Assembly (NCBI GenBank): GCA_035934235.1
Contig: DASYYB010000016.1
Span: 7,387 to 71,386, forward strand
Direction: 5' to 3'
Length of the DNA stretch: 64,000 bases
Origin: REEB95 sp035934235
GTDB taxonomy: Bacteria; Pseudomonadota; Alphaproteobacteria; ATCC43930; CGMCC-115725
The stretch's first letter is position 1; each line of letters starts with the position of its first letter. Shown here one piece after another: positions 39,756 through 49,134 of the stretch. Below the pieces are notes generated by a model that was not told where the DNA came from, did not search any database, and saw only the letters and a program-made list of their open reading frames with translations. Both the position numbers and the translations under genes were made by a program.

Positions 39756-40511
39756 TCAGATTTGGGCTTGTCCGCCATCGACGAAGAGCTCGACGCCGGC
39801 GATGAAGCTTGCATCGTCGGAAGCCAAGAAGACGGCGGCGCCAGCGACGTCATCGGGATCACCGACACGCCCGAGCGGGACGGTGGAAGCCATGGTGTCG
39901 AGCAGGCCCTGCTGCTGCGTGGCGTCGGGACCGGCCAGATCAACAAGACCAGGCGTCTTGATCGGGCCTGGGCTGATGACGTTCACGCGGATACCGCGAG
40001 TCTTTAGGTCGAGCGTCCAGCTCCGGGCGAAGTTCCGCACCGCGGCCTTCGAAGCGCTGTAGACGCTGAACGCTGGCGTGCCCTTGATGCTGACGTTGGA
40101 GGCGGTGAGAATCACCGACGCGCGATCGACCAGGAGAGGCAGCGCCTTCTGCACTGTGAAGAGAACACCCTTCACGTTGCGGCCGAAAGTGTCGTCGTAT
40201 TGCGCTTCGGTGATCGACCCGAGGGGCAGCATAGAGCCGCCGCCGGCGTTGACGAACAACACGTCAATGCGGCCCGCGTCCGCTTTCACGCACTCATAGA
40301 GCCGATTGAGATCGCTTAGTTTGGCGGAGTCTGCCTGGATGCCGGTGGCCCTGGACCCGATCGCCGCGACCGCCGCATCGAGTTCGGCCGGACGCCGGCC
40401 AGTTACGAAGACACGCGCCCCTTCTGCGACGAAACGCTTGGCGGTGGCGAGGCCGATGCCAGTGGTGCCGCCGGTAACGACGGCGATTTTTCCTTCGAGT
40501 TTGCGCGCCAT
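39756..40511 (-). CDS. Short-chain dehydrogenase/reductase (SDR)
   Basis: A 251-residue classical SDR. Cofactor motif VVTGGTTGIGLATAKRF, NAG in FVNAGGGSMLPL, and catalytic Tyr/Lys in VYSASKAAVRNFARSW. The Arg-Arg in TGRRPAEL suggests NADP(H) preference. Substrate unknown. Copy B of the LysR operator lies 46 bases upstream, and the DoxX gene follows. GC content is a little lower than that of flanking clpA. Confidence 0.92.
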   Translation of the reverse strand: MARKLEGKIAVVTGGTTGIGLATAKRFVAEGARVFVTGRRPAELDAAVAAIGSRATGIQADSAKLSDLNRLYECVKADAGRIDVLFVNAGGGSMLPLGSITEAQYDDTFGRNVKGVLFTVQKALPLLVDRASVILTASNVSIKGTPAFSVYSASKAAVRNFARSWTLDLKTRGIRVNVISPGPIKTPGLVDLAGPDATQQQGLLDTMASTVPLGRVGDPDDVAGAAVFLASDDASFIAGVELFVDGGQAQI

Positions 40512-40556
40512 GATGTGTCTCTCCTTGCTGGCGAGACAAATCTGTCGCGACAATCT

Positions 40557-40594
40557 ATTTTCCGAAATAGCAATGGATGAAATCCATCGTTGCA
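40557..40594. promoter_or_regulatory. LysR operator, copy B
   Basis: 38-base element containing the perfect dyad ATGGAT-GAA-ATCCAT at 40573-40587. It is the counterpart of copy A (38244-38280) and is 46 bases from the SDR start. Downstream of it, 40595-40859 holds no credible gene. Confidence 0.72.
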
Positions 40595-40859
40595 TATTTA
40601 TAGGGTAGATATCTTCCCAACGCGATGCGCCTCCACGACCGGGACTAACGACGATCGCCCGCACTGACCGGACAATTAGGCCCGGCAGATGTCGATGAGC
40701 TTTTGAACAGAGACAGTGCCTGCCCGACAGCGAGGCCAACCGACGTATCCGGAACGGCACCCCTAATCCCAGCCTTTCCGCTATTTCGCGGCGATTGGGC
40801 TGTAAGGGCGAAAAACCAACTCGTTAAGCTAGCGGTTCGCCCGAAGGCGGCCTTTTCGC

Positions 40860-43175
40860 TTACTGGTCGACGAGCTCCTGTTCCGGCTGCTCGCCGGAAT
40901 CCTTGCTTGGCAGCTTCGGCGGCGCCTCGATGTAGGCGAAGGCGAGCTTGTCGCCGTCGCGCCGCACCTGCACCACGCCGCCCTTGGCAAGCTTGCCGAA
41001 CAGCAATTCCTCGGCGAGCGGCTTCTTGACGTGCTCCTGGATGATGCGGGCGAGCGGCCGCGCACCGTAGAGCCGGTCGTAACCCTTTTCGGCAAGCCAT
41101 TTCCGCGCCGCCTCGTCGAGCTCGATGGTGACGTTGCGGTCGGCGAGCTGCTCTTCGAGCTGGAGGATGAACTTGTCGACGACGCGACCCACCGTTTCCG
41201 GCGTCAGCGCCGCGAACGAGATCACCGCATCGAGCCGGTTGCGGAACTCCGGCGTGAACATCCGTTTGATCGCTTCCTCGTCGTCGCCAGTGCGCACATC
41301 GCTGCCGAAGCCGATCGCCGGCTTCGCCAAGTCGGACGCGCCGGCATTGGTCGTCATGATCAGGATGACGTTGCGGAAGTCGACGTTCTTGCCGTTGTGG
41401 TCGGTCAACTTACCGTAATCCATCACCTGCAACAGGATGTTGAACAGGTCGGGATGCGCCTTCTCGATTTCATCGAGCAACAGGACACAATGCGGATGCT
41501 GATCGACCGCGTCGGTCAGCAGGCCGCCCTGATCGAAACCGACATAGCCCGGCGGCGCGCCGATCAGGCGCGACACGGTGTGCCGCTCCATGTATTCCGA
41601 CATGTCGAAGCGCTTGAGCTCGATACCGAGCGTGCGTGCCAGCTGCCGCGCAACTTCGGTCTTGCCGACGCCGGTCGGTCCGGAGAACAGATAGCTGCCG
41701 ATTGGCTTCTCGGCCTCGCGCAGGCCGGCGCGGGCGAGCTTGATCGCCGCGGTCAACGCTTCGATCGCCTTGTCCTGGCCGAAGACCATGGTCCTGAGGT
41801 CGCGGTCGAGGTTTTTCAGTACCTCGCGGTCATCGCGCGACACGCTCTTGGGCGGAATCCGCGCCATGGTGGCGACGACAGCCTCGACTTCCTTGGCCGT
41901 GATCGTCTTGCGCCGCTTGCTTTCCGGCAGCAGCATCTGCGACGCACCGACCTCGTCAATGACGTCGATCGCCTTGTCCGGTAGCTTGCGGTCGCCGATG
42001 TAGCGATTCGACAATTCGACCGCGCTGCGGATGGCGTCGGCGGTGTAGCGTACGCGATGGTGCCGCTCGTAATACGGCTTCAGGCCGCGCAGGATCTTGA
42101 CCGAATCCTCGACCGTCGGCTCGTTGATATCGATCTTCTGGAACCGCCGTACCAGCGCGCGGTCCTTCTCGAAGTAGTTGCGGTATTCCTTGTAGGTGGT
42201 CGAGCCGATGCAGCGGATTGCACCCGACGCCAGCGCCGGCTTGAGCAGGTTCGATGCGTCCATGGCGCCACCCGAGGTGGCACCGGCGCCAATGACGGTG
42301 TGGATCTCGTCGATGAACAGGATCGCACCGGGCATCGCCTCGAGCTCCGCGAGCACGGCTTTCAAGCGCTCCTCGAAATCGCCGCGATAGCGCGTGCCGG
42401 CGAGCAGCGCGCCCATGTCGAGCCCGTAGATCGTCGCGTTCTGCAACACGTCCGGCACTTCGCGCTGCACGATGCGGCGCGCCAAGCCTTCGGCGATGGC
42501 GGTCTTGCCAACGCCGGGATCGCCGACATACAGCGGATTGTTCTTCGAGCGCCGGCACAGGATCTGGATGGTGCGGTCGACTTCGGATTCGCGGCCGATC
42601 AGCGGATCGATCTTGCCGTTGCGCGCCTTCTTGTTGAGGTTGACGCAATAAGCGTCGAGCGCGTCGTGCGCGCGCTTCGATGGCTTCTCGGTGCGCTCTT
42701 CTTCTTCGGCGCCCTGGACCCGGCGCGTCTCGGAGCGCCCTGGCGCCTTGGCAATACCGTGGGAGATGTAATTGACCGCATCGAAGCGCGTCATGTCCTG
42801 CTCTTGCAGGAAATAGACGGCGTGGCTCTCGCGTTCGGCGAATAGCGCGACCAGCACGTTGGCGCCCGTCACTTCCTCGCGGCCCGACGATTGGACGTGA
42901 ATCGCGGCGCGTTGCAGGACGCGCTGGAAGCTCGCCGTCGGCTTGGCGTCTTCGACGTGCGTCGCGACCAGATTGACGAGTTCGTTGTCGACGTAGTTGA
43001 CCAGCTCGCGGCGCAGCTTCTCGATATCGACGGTACAGGCGCGCAGCACCGCCATCGCATCCTGATCCTCGGTCAGCGCCAGCAGTAGATGCTCGAGCGT
43101 CGCGTACTCGTGCCGACGCTCGTTGGCATAGCCAAGCGCGCGGTGCAGGGTCTTTTCGAGATTACGCGACAACAT
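40860..43175 (-). CDS. clpA: ATP-dependent Clp protease ATP-binding subunit ClpA
   Basis: A 771-residue AAA+ unfoldase that feeds substrates into ClpP. It has the double Clp-N repeat, D1 Walker A GDPGVGKTAIAEG with Walker B AILFIDEIH, and D2 Walker A GPTGVGKTEVARQ with Walker B VLLLDEIEKAHPD. It follows clpS with a 46-base gap. ClpS delivers N-degron substrates to it, and aat at 27488 makes such degrons. Full length. Confidence 0.97.
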   Translation of the reverse strand: MLSRNLEKTLHRALGYANERRHEYATLEHLLLALTEDQDAMAVLRACTVDIEKLRRELVNYVDNELVNLVATHVEDAKPTASFQRVLQRAAIHVQSSGREEVTGANVLVALFAERESHAVYFLQEQDMTRFDAVNYISHGIAKAPGRSETRRVQGAEEEERTEKPSKRAHDALDAYCVNLNKKARNGKIDPLIGRESEVDRTIQILCRRSKNNPLYVGDPGVGKTAIAEGLARRIVQREVPDVLQNATIYGLDMGALLAGTRYRGDFEERLKAVLAELEAMPGAILFIDEIHTVIGAGATSGGAMDASNLLKPALASGAIRCIGSTTYKEYRNYFEKDRALVRRFQKIDINEPTVEDSVKILRGLKPYYERHHRVRYTADAIRSAVELSNRYIGDRKLPDKAIDVIDEVGASQMLLPESKRRKTITAKEVEAVVATMARIPPKSVSRDDREVLKNLDRDLRTMVFGQDKAIEALTAAIKLARAGLREAEKPIGSYLFSGPTGVGKTEVARQLARTLGIELKRFDMSEYMERHTVSRLIGAPPGYVGFDQGGLLTDAVDQHPHCVLLLDEIEKAHPDLFNILLQVMDYGKLTDHNGKNVDFRNVILIMTTNAGASDLAKPAIGFGSDVRTGDDEEAIKRMFTPEFRNRLDAVISFAALTPETVGRVVDKFILQLEEQLADRNVTIELDEAARKWLAEKGYDRLYGARPLARIIQEHVKKPLAEELLFGKLAKGGVVQVRRDGDKLAFAYIEAPPKLPSKDSGEQPEQELVDQ

Positions 43176-43221
43176 CGACTTTGATCCTTCTACCTACTGG
43201 CTACAGGTTCCTGGGTGCGGG

Positions 43222-43551
43222 TCAGTCCTTCTCCAGGGTGCATTGCAACGGGTGCTGGTGCTGACGCGCAAAGTCCATCACCTGCGTCACCTTCGATTCC
43301 GCAACTTCGTAAGTATACACGCCGCAGACGCCGACGCCGCGGCGATGCACGTGCAACATGATCCGAGTCGCCTCGTCGCGATTCTTGCCGAAGAACCGCT
43401 CCAGAATGTGCACGACAAACTCCATCGGCGTGTAATCATCGTTCAACATCAGGACCTTGTACATCGAAGGTTTTTTCGTCTTGGGCTTCGCCTTGACGAT
43501 GACGCCCGTCGACGGCCCTTCGTTGCCGTTGCGTTTCTCGATATCACTCAT
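43222..43551 (-). CDS. clpS: ATP-dependent Clp protease adaptor ClpS
   Basis: A 109-residue N-recognin adaptor. Core: YKVLMLNDDYTPMEFVVHIL and ERFFGKNRDEATRIMLHVHR, GVCGVYTYEVAESKVTQV. The hydrophobic pocket residues and Asn-Asp-Asp of the N-degron site are present. ATG 43551 gives the usual length; ATG 43599 in frame is a weaker choice. It precedes clpA. Confidence 0.95.
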   Translation of the reverse strand: MSDIEKRNGNEGPSTGVIVKAKPKTKKPSMYKVLMLNDDYTPMEFVVHILERFFGKNRDEATRIMLHVHRRGVGVCGVYTYEVAESKVTQVMDFARQHQHPLQCTLEKD

Positions 43552-43742
43552 CGCGCGAATTGCCTGGTCGAACGCGACTCCACAACCGACTTGAACCATC
43601 CTGGCCATGATATTGGATGCCCGCGACGGCGTAAAAGGGGCAATTACGCGCCGCCGCAAGCCTTCCGACCAGGCTCGTTAGCCTACGCCCGGCCCGTTAA
43701 CAGCCTGACAAATCCGCCGCATGCGGCTCGTACAGGGGCTTG

Positions 43743-43762
43743 CGAGACGATCGATCGTCTCG
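43743..43762. repeat. 20-bp perfect palindrome downstream of second phasin
   Basis: CGAGACGATC joined to GATCGTCTCG, ending 10 bases past the phasin stop on the minus strand. It can form a strong hairpin and may act as a terminator or mRNA stabiliser, though without a clear T-run. Confidence 0.5.
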
Positions 43763-43772
43763 TTCTACCGGA

Positions 43773-44231
43773 TCAGACCGCGACCGGCCGCGCCAGCTTG
43801 GTCAGCGTCGTCTCGACGCAACCGCCGAGCGGCGCCCAGGTGCCGTTGGCGAGCGCGATGCCGAGTTCAGACAGACGCGCGGTGCGTTCGACCAGCGTTT
43901 CGAGCGCCGTCTTCGCCAGTCCGGTGTGAATCTCGATGACGCGATCGAGCGTCCGGGCGGCTAACAGCTCTTTGGTCGCCGTCCCCGCGACGGCGAGTGT
44001 CTGACGGGCATAACCGACCGTCTCGCTCGTGATCGCCTCGAAACCGTCGGCCCAAGCCGCATTGGCCTTGAGGACCGCGTTGAAATTCTCACGCGACAGC
44101 GCCGCGAACTCGTCGTAGTAGCCGCGTGCCGGCACCGTCACCGTCGCGCGTACCGCGCGCTTCACGTCGCCAACGCTGGCTTGCGGCGGCATCGGTACCG
44201 CCGCCGCCGGTTTCTTGGATTTGGAGCTCAT
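43773..44231 (-). CDS. Phasin family protein (second copy)
   Basis: A 152-residue phasin: RGYYDEFAALSRENFNAVLK, NAAWADGFEAITSETVGYARQT, and the C-terminal TALETLVERTARLSELG. AGGAGG seven bases upstream of ATG 44231 is the best Shine-Dalgarno of the two phasins. It differs from the phasin at 4492 in length and sequence, so the organism has at least two granule proteins. Upstream, 44232-44557 holds no gene but includes a near-palindrome at 44284-44297. Confidence 0.82.
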   Translation of the reverse strand: MSSKSKKPAAAVPMPPQASVGDVKRAVRATVTVPARGYYDEFAALSRENFNAVLKANAAWADGFEAITSETVGYARQTLAVAGTATKELLAARTLDRVIEIHTGLAKTALETLVERTARLSELGIALANGTWAPLGGCVETTLTKLARPVAV

Positions 44232-44283
44232 CGGGGCCTCCTGCTGACGAATCGATTGCGCCGCGCCGCACGATCTGTACCTC

Positions 44284-44297
44284 TTGCTGCGCTGCAA
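44284..44297. promoter_or_regulatory. TTGC(N6)GCAA near-palindrome upstream of second phasin
   Basis: TTGCTGCGCTGCAA is palindromic except at two T/A positions. It lies 53 bases before the phasin start. PhaR repressors of alphaproteobacteria bind CTGC/GCAG-type palindromes near phasin genes, which this resembles. The rest of 44232-44557 shows nothing else recognisable. Confidence 0.4.
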
Positions 44298-44557
44298 CAT
44301 ACGCATATTGCCACGCGCTTGTGTCAGTACAAGGTGCGCTTCGCGACCAGCGCCGGACAGCGCTGTGATCACACGCTCACTGGCATTTGCCCGAAAACTT
44401 TACCTGAGAAAGGCGGAATAACTGGACAGCGATTCACCGAATTTCTAATCTGTTCCAAGGCTTTCGCGCTTTGGTTTGTACCCGTTTGCGATGTTCGCGG
44501 ACGGTTGAGAGGACGTTAGTGTTTTGGGGGAATAGTTGTTTGTGGGGTGAAGACAGA

Positions 44558-46006
44558 ATGATTGCCGCGGCGTCACTACGTTGTGCGCGATGCCGGCTCG
44601 GGTGGGTCGTTACCTGTGCCGCCTTCTTTCTCGTTTTTGTCATGGTGCAGCCGGCGTTCGCGCGGGGCCATACGCTGCGTTCGCCCTATCCGCCAGCCCA
44701 GGTCTCGTCGATCGTCATTGACGCCCAAACCGGCAAGGTGCTGAGCGAACACGACGCCGACCGGTCCGATTATCCGGCGTCGCTCACCAAGATGATGACG
44801 CTCTATCTCGCGTTCGGCGCACTGGAGCAGCGCAAGATCTCGCTCAACGACGAATTCCTCGTGTCGGCGCACGCAGCGCGGCAGGCGCCGTCCAAGCTCG
44901 GCCTGCGCCCCGGCCAGCGCATCGCCGTGCGCGATTTGATTCTTGCCGTCGTCACCCATTCGGCAAACGACGCGGCCGTGACGATCGCCGAAAATCTCGC
45001 CGGCAGCGAGTCCGCGTTCGCACAGCGCATGACGGCGACGGCGCACGCGCTGGGCATGACGGCGACCACTTTCCGCAATGCCTCGGGCCTGCCCATGCCG
45101 CCGAACATGAGCACGGCGCGCGACCTGGCGACGCTCGCGCGAGCGCTGTGGCGCGACTATCCGACCGAATACCGTTTCTTTGCGACGGAGGAATTCACCT
45201 ATCGGGGCTCGGTCTACGAGACGCACAACCATCTGATGGCGAACTTCGCGGGCATGGATGGCATCAAGACCGGCTACATCCATGCCTCGGGCTTCAATTT
45301 GGCGGCATCGGCCGTGCGCAATGGACGGCGGCTGATCGGCGTCATCATGGGCGGCAGTTCGGCCCACGCCCGCGATTTGCAGATGGCCGGTCTGTTAGAC
45401 GACGCCTTCGCGGGCGGCACGCCGGCAGTGGACACCAACCTCCGAACCGCCGGCGGTGACGATACATCGAACACTGTCGTCGCGGCCAACACGCCCTCGC
45501 CGATGGCGGAGCTCAACCCGGTGCAACGCGCCGAAGCGGCGGTACCGCAACCGGCCGCCAAGCCGTCGGCCCCGACGCTCCGCGCGCTCAAGAAAAGCCG
45601 TGCGTGGGAGATTCAGGTCGGCGCCTTCGGCAACCAGACCTCTGCCGAGCGCGCGGCCAAGCTCGCGCTCGCCAGGCTCCGTTTGCCGGACAAGGTCCCG
45701 CACGTCGTGCCGCCGGCGCCGGGCGACAAGGAACCGCTGTTCCGCGCGCGCGTCGTCGGGTTCACGCAGCACGAGGCCGAGCACGCCTGCCGCCTGTTGC
45801 GTGAAAAGTTGCACGGACACAAATTGTGCGCGGTCATCGCGCCGGTGCAAGCGATCGCGGCGACATTGCCGACGCCGCGGCCGGTCGACTTGCACTTGCC
45901 GACGTCAGCGCCCACCGCCGTCTCGCCGACGACGCCGCCGACCGCGGCTGCAGCGCCGGCGGCCGAGGCCAATCCGTCGACGTCAGCCGAAGCCAACAAG
46001 AACTAG
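44558..46006 (+). CDS. D-alanyl-D-alanine carboxypeptidase with SPOR domain
   Basis: A 482-residue exported peptidase S11 (DacA/PBP5-like). The signal/membrane segment is VVTCAAFFLVFVMVQPAFA. Active site: SLTK (Ser75-Lys78), SAN in THSANDAAV, and KTG in MDGIKTGYIHAS. It trims the terminal D-Ala of peptidoglycan stem peptides. The C-terminus carries a SPOR domain (WEIQVGAFGNQTSAERAAKL), which binds denuded glycan at division sites, followed by a Pro/Ala-rich tail. ATG 44558 is chosen because the signal peptide then begins near the start. It shares its CTAG stop with the next gene tail-to-tail. Confidence 0.92.
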   Translation: MIAAASLRCARCRLGWVVTCAAFFLVFVMVQPAFARGHTLRSPYPPAQVSSIVIDAQTGKVLSEHDADRSDYPASLTKMMTLYLAFGALEQRKISLNDEFLVSAHAARQAPSKLGLRPGQRIAVRDLILAVVTHSANDAAVTIAENLAGSESAFAQRMTATAHALGMTATTFRNASGLPMPPNMSTARDLATLARALWRDYPTEYRFFATEEFTYRGSVYETHNHLMANFAGMDGIKTGYIHASGFNLAASAVRNGRRLIGVIMGGSSAHARDLQMAGLLDDAFAGGTPAVDTNLRTAGGDDTSNTVVAANTPSPMAELNPVQRAEAAVPQPAAKPSAPTLRALKKSRAWEIQVGAFGNQTSAERAAKLALARLRLPDKVPHVVPPAPGDKEPLFRARVVGFTQHEAEHACRLLREKLHGHKLCAVIAPVQAIAATLPTPRPVDLHLPTSAPTAVSPTTPPTAAAAPAAEANPSTSAEANKN

Positions 46007-47415
46007 GCTGATTCGCGACCGTAAAACTCCGGCGGCGGCGTGATGCCGCTGGCCTTGAGTTGTTCGGCGAGCGATCCCTTGAGCCGCTCCAAGGCTGCCT
46101 GGTCGCGGCCTTCCGCGCGCGCCACGAGCACGTCCTGCGTATTCGACGCGCGCAGCAGCCACCAGCCATCGGCGGTTTTGACGCGCGCGCCGTCGACGAC
46201 GGCGACGTCGGCGTTAGCCGCCTTGAGCCGAGCGCGCACTTCGTCGACCACCTTGAATTTGCGATCCTCCGCGCACGGAAACCGCAGCTCGGGCGTGTTC
46301 ACCACCGCCGGCATGCGGTCGCGCAACGCCGCCAAGCTGTCGCCGCCGCGCGCGATGATGCCGAGCAGCCGGACGGCGGCGTAAAGCGCGTCGTCGTAGC
46401 CGTAATAGCCGTCGGCGTAAAAGATATGGCCGCTCATCTCGCCTGCGAGCGGTGCGCCAATCTCGGCCATCTTGGCCTTGATCAGCGAGTGTCCGGTCTT
46501 CCACATCATCGGCGTGCCGCCGATGCGCTTGATCTCGTCGAACAGCGATTGGCTCGCCTTGACGTCGGCGATGATTGTGGCACCTGGCTGCTTGGCGATG
46601 ATCTCGCCCGCCAGCAGGATCATGAACTGGTCGCCCCACAGGATACGCCCCTGCCCGTCGACGACGCCGATGCGGTCGCCGTCGCCGTCGAAGGCGATGC
46701 CGAGATCGGCTTTCTCCTGCAACACGGTTTGCTGAAGCTGCTTCAGGTTCTTTGGCTCGGTCGGATCGGGATGATGAACCGGGAAACGGCCGTCGATCGT
46801 CTCGTTGAGGAGCACGTGACGACCCGGCAGCGCTTTGACCAACAGCTGCAGCGCCTCACCGGTTGCGCCGTTGCCCGCGTCCCATACCACCGACAGCGCG
46901 CGTTGGCCGCCGCGATAATCGGCGGCGAGCCGCTTCACGTAGTCGGTCAGCACCGGCTTCTCGACGACGCTGCCTTTGCCGCCCGAAAAATGGCCGGCAG
47001 CGGCGATCACGCCGAGCCGCTGGATGTCGGCGCCGAAAAACGATTTCTGGCCGAGCACCAGTTTGAAACCGTTATGGGTCGGCGGATTGTGCGAGCCGGT
47101 CACCATGATGCCGCCAGAGACGTCGAGCGTATGGCTCGCAAAGTAGAGCATCGGCGTCGGACCGAGGCCGACGCGTACGACATCGACGCCAGAAGCCGTA
47201 AGCCCGTCGACCAGCGTGCGCTCGAGCGCCGGCGAACTCAGCCGACCGTCGCGTCCGACCGCGATCCGCTTGCCGCCTTTCTCCGCGACGATCGAGCCGA
47301 AGCTGCGGCCGATGGCGTGCGCATCGGCTTCGTGCAGTGTCTGGCCGACGACGCCGCGAATGTCATATTCACGCAAGATCGTCGGATCGAAGACGTGGCC
47401 TTCGGCGGTGCGCAT
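46003..47415 (-). CDS. Phosphomannomutase/phosphoglucomutase
   Basis: A 470-residue alpha-D-phosphohexomutase. Catalytic Ser108 in MVTGSHNPPTHNG, metal loop in AFDGDGDRIGVVD, sugar-binding GEMSGHIFYADGYYG. It interconverts hexose 1- and 6-phosphates (AlgC/ManB type) for surface polysaccharide. It follows galU with a 13-base gap, so glucose-1-phosphate supply and UDP-glucose formation are in one operon. Substrate preference is not fixed by sequence. Confidence 0.93.
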   Translation of the reverse strand: MRTAEGHVFDPTILREYDIRGVVGQTLHEADAHAIGRSFGSIVAEKGGKRIAVGRDGRLSSPALERTLVDGLTASGVDVVRVGLGPTPMLYFASHTLDVSGGIMVTGSHNPPTHNGFKLVLGQKSFFGADIQRLGVIAAAGHFSGGKGSVVEKPVLTDYVKRLAADYRGGQRALSVVWDAGNGATGEALQLLVKALPGRHVLLNETIDGRFPVHHPDPTEPKNLKQLQQTVLQEKADLGIAFDGDGDRIGVVDGQGRILWGDQFMILLAGEIIAKQPGATIIADVKASQSLFDEIKRIGGTPMMWKTGHSLIKAKMAEIGAPLAGEMSGHIFYADGYYGYDDALYAAVRLLGIIARGGDSLAALRDRMPAVVNTPELRFPCAEDRKFKVVDEVRARLKAANADVAVVDGARVKTADGWWLLRASNTQDVLVARAEGRDQAALERLKGSLAEQLKASGITPPPEFYGRESA

Positions 47416-47428
47416 CACGGATTGAACC

Positions 47429-48301
47429 TCACGCGTAGTGCTTGATGAATTCTTTGACCGCCGGCCCGAGCTCCGGTCGCACCAAGGCGAAAGCGAGATT
47501 GGCTTCGAGGAAGCCGACCTTGTCGCCGCAATCGAACCGCCGGCCAGCAAACCGCAACCCATGAAAGGGCTGCTTGGCGGCAATCAGCTGCGCCAACGCA
47601 TCGGTGAGCTGGATTTCGCCGCCGGCGCCCTTGCCGATACGGCCGAGGGCGTCGAACACGTCGGGCTGGAGGATATAGCGGCCGATGATGCACAGGCGCG
47701 ACGGCGCCTTGGCCGGGTCGGGCTTTTCGACGACACCGCGCGCCGCGACCAGCCGGCCGTCGTCCTTCTGGACGTCGAGAATGCCGTAGCGGCTAGTGTG
47801 CTCGCGTGGCACTTCCATCGCGGCGACCATGTTGCCGCCGACCTTGGCCTGAGCGTCGACCATCTGTTTGAGACAGGACTCTTCCGCCAGGATCAGGTCA
47901 TCGGCCAGGAGCACGGCGAATGGCTCGTCGCCGACCAGCGCGCGCGCGCACCACACGGCATGGCCGAGGCCGAGCGGATGTTGCTGGCGCGTATAAGCGA
48001 TCTGGCCCGGCTCCGGCATCCACGATTTGACCTCGGCGATCTGGGCCTTTTTGCCGCGCGCCTGGAGCGTGCTTTCGAGCTCGTAGGAATGATCGAAGTG
48101 ATCCTCGATCGCGCTTTTGGAGCGGCCGGTGACGAAGATGAACTCCTCGATTCCAGCCGCGCGCGCTTCCTCGACGGCGTATTGGATCAAGGGCTTATCG
48201 ACGACCGGCAGCATCTCCTTCGGCATAGCCTTGGTTGCCGGAAGGAATCGGGTGCCGAGGCCACCGACCGGAAACACCGCCTTGCGAACGCGCTGCACCA
48301 T
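47429..48301 (-). CDS. galU: UTP-glucose-1-phosphate uridylyltransferase
   Basis: A 290-residue enzyme making UDP-glucose from UTP and glucose-1-phosphate. Motifs: VRKAVFPVGGLGTRFLPATK, MPKEMLPVVDKPLIQYAVEE, ADDLILAEESCLKQMVDA. The family length is normal. It is immediately upstream of the hexose-phosphate mutase. Downstream uses include exopolysaccharide, LPS and UDP-glucuronate synthesis. Confidence 0.96.
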   Translation of the reverse strand: MVQRVRKAVFPVGGLGTRFLPATKAMPKEMLPVVDKPLIQYAVEEARAAGIEEFIFVTGRSKSAIEDHFDHSYELESTLQARGKKAQIAEVKSWMPEPGQIAYTRQQHPLGLGHAVWCARALVGDEPFAVLLADDLILAEESCLKQMVDAQAKVGGNMVAAMEVPREHTSRYGILDVQKDDGRLVAARGVVEKPDPAKAPSRLCIIGRYILQPDVFDALGRIGKGAGGEIQLTDALAQLIAAKQPFHGLRFAGRRFDCGDKVGFLEANLAFALVRPELGPAVKEFIKHYA

Positions 48302-48426
48302 GTTCCAGCCCCGCCTCCGTCGCGTTCGCCGCTTTTATACTGCTTCCCGGCGCTAATCCAGTCGCAGATCGTGGCCAATTTGGGCCTGGTCACCGCGCTG
48401 ACACGCACTGCGAATCGGCGTGCGGT

Positions 48427-49134
48427 TCATGGACCGAGGAGAATATCCTTGGCGCGATTGAGTTTGGCGGCGAGATAATTCGAGCCGCCTTGGTCGGGGT
48501 GCACTTTCTTCATCAGACGACGATGCGCCTCGCGGATCTGAGCCTCGCTGGCACCCGGCGCGAGACCGAGAACAGCATAGGCTTCGTCGCTCGTCATCGC
48601 GTCGCTCGTGGCACCCTGGCGCGCGCCAGAGGCAACCTTTTGGCGCCAGTCGGCGACCGCACGATCGAGATAGGCTTCGAGCAGCCGTGCGCCATCGGCA
48701 TCGGCGGCGCGGCATTGTTGCCAGAGATCGAGCAACTCGCTTTCGCCGAGGCGCTCAAGGCGGCGTCCGGCATAGACGCCACGCTTGACGATGCCGCTCA
48801 TCTCCCCGGTGGCGTGATCCAGGGTCATTGCGATCATCTCGGACTCGACTTTAGAAGCGCGCCCGGATTTGCCGCGCGCCGGCGGCGCTTGGGTGCGCCA
48901 GCGGCGCCAGAGTTGGATCGCGAGCGGTGAAAATGTTCCGGCCACGATCAGCGCCGTCGCCAACCGCTCGCTCAACAGCAGCAAGACCAAGGCGGCGCCG
49001 GCGCCAAGCACGGCAATCGCGCCGAAAAACCAGACGAGAAAGCGGCTGAGCCGTGCTGGATCGGCCGCAACGAACAGCTGTGCGAGCAAGAACAGGATAG
49101 CGAAGATGCCGACGCCGGCGAACAAGTAGATCAT
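48427..49134 (-). CDS. Membrane-anchored J-domain protein
   Basis: A 235-residue protein. Two to three N-terminal TM segments (IYLFAGVGIFAILFLLAQL, and FLVWFFGAIAVLGAGAALVL) precede a cytoplasmic linker and a C-terminal J domain: YAVLGLAPGASEAQIREAHRRLM then HPD in KKVHPDQGG. The HPD motif stimulates DnaK ATPase. Its start overlaps the VWA gene's stop by four bases (ATGA). The specific client is unknown; a VWA partner is the clue. Confidence 0.87.
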   Translation of the reverse strand: MIYLFAGVGIFAILFLLAQLFVAADPARLSRFLVWFFGAIAVLGAGAALVLLLLSERLATALIVAGTFSPLAIQLWRRWRTQAPPARGKSGRASKVESEMIAMTLDHATGEMSGIVKRGVYAGRRLERLGESELLDLWQQCRAADADGARLLEAYLDRAVADWRQKVASGARQGATSDAMTSDEAYAVLGLAPGASEAQIREAHRRLMKKVHPDQGGSNYLAAKLNRAKDILLGP

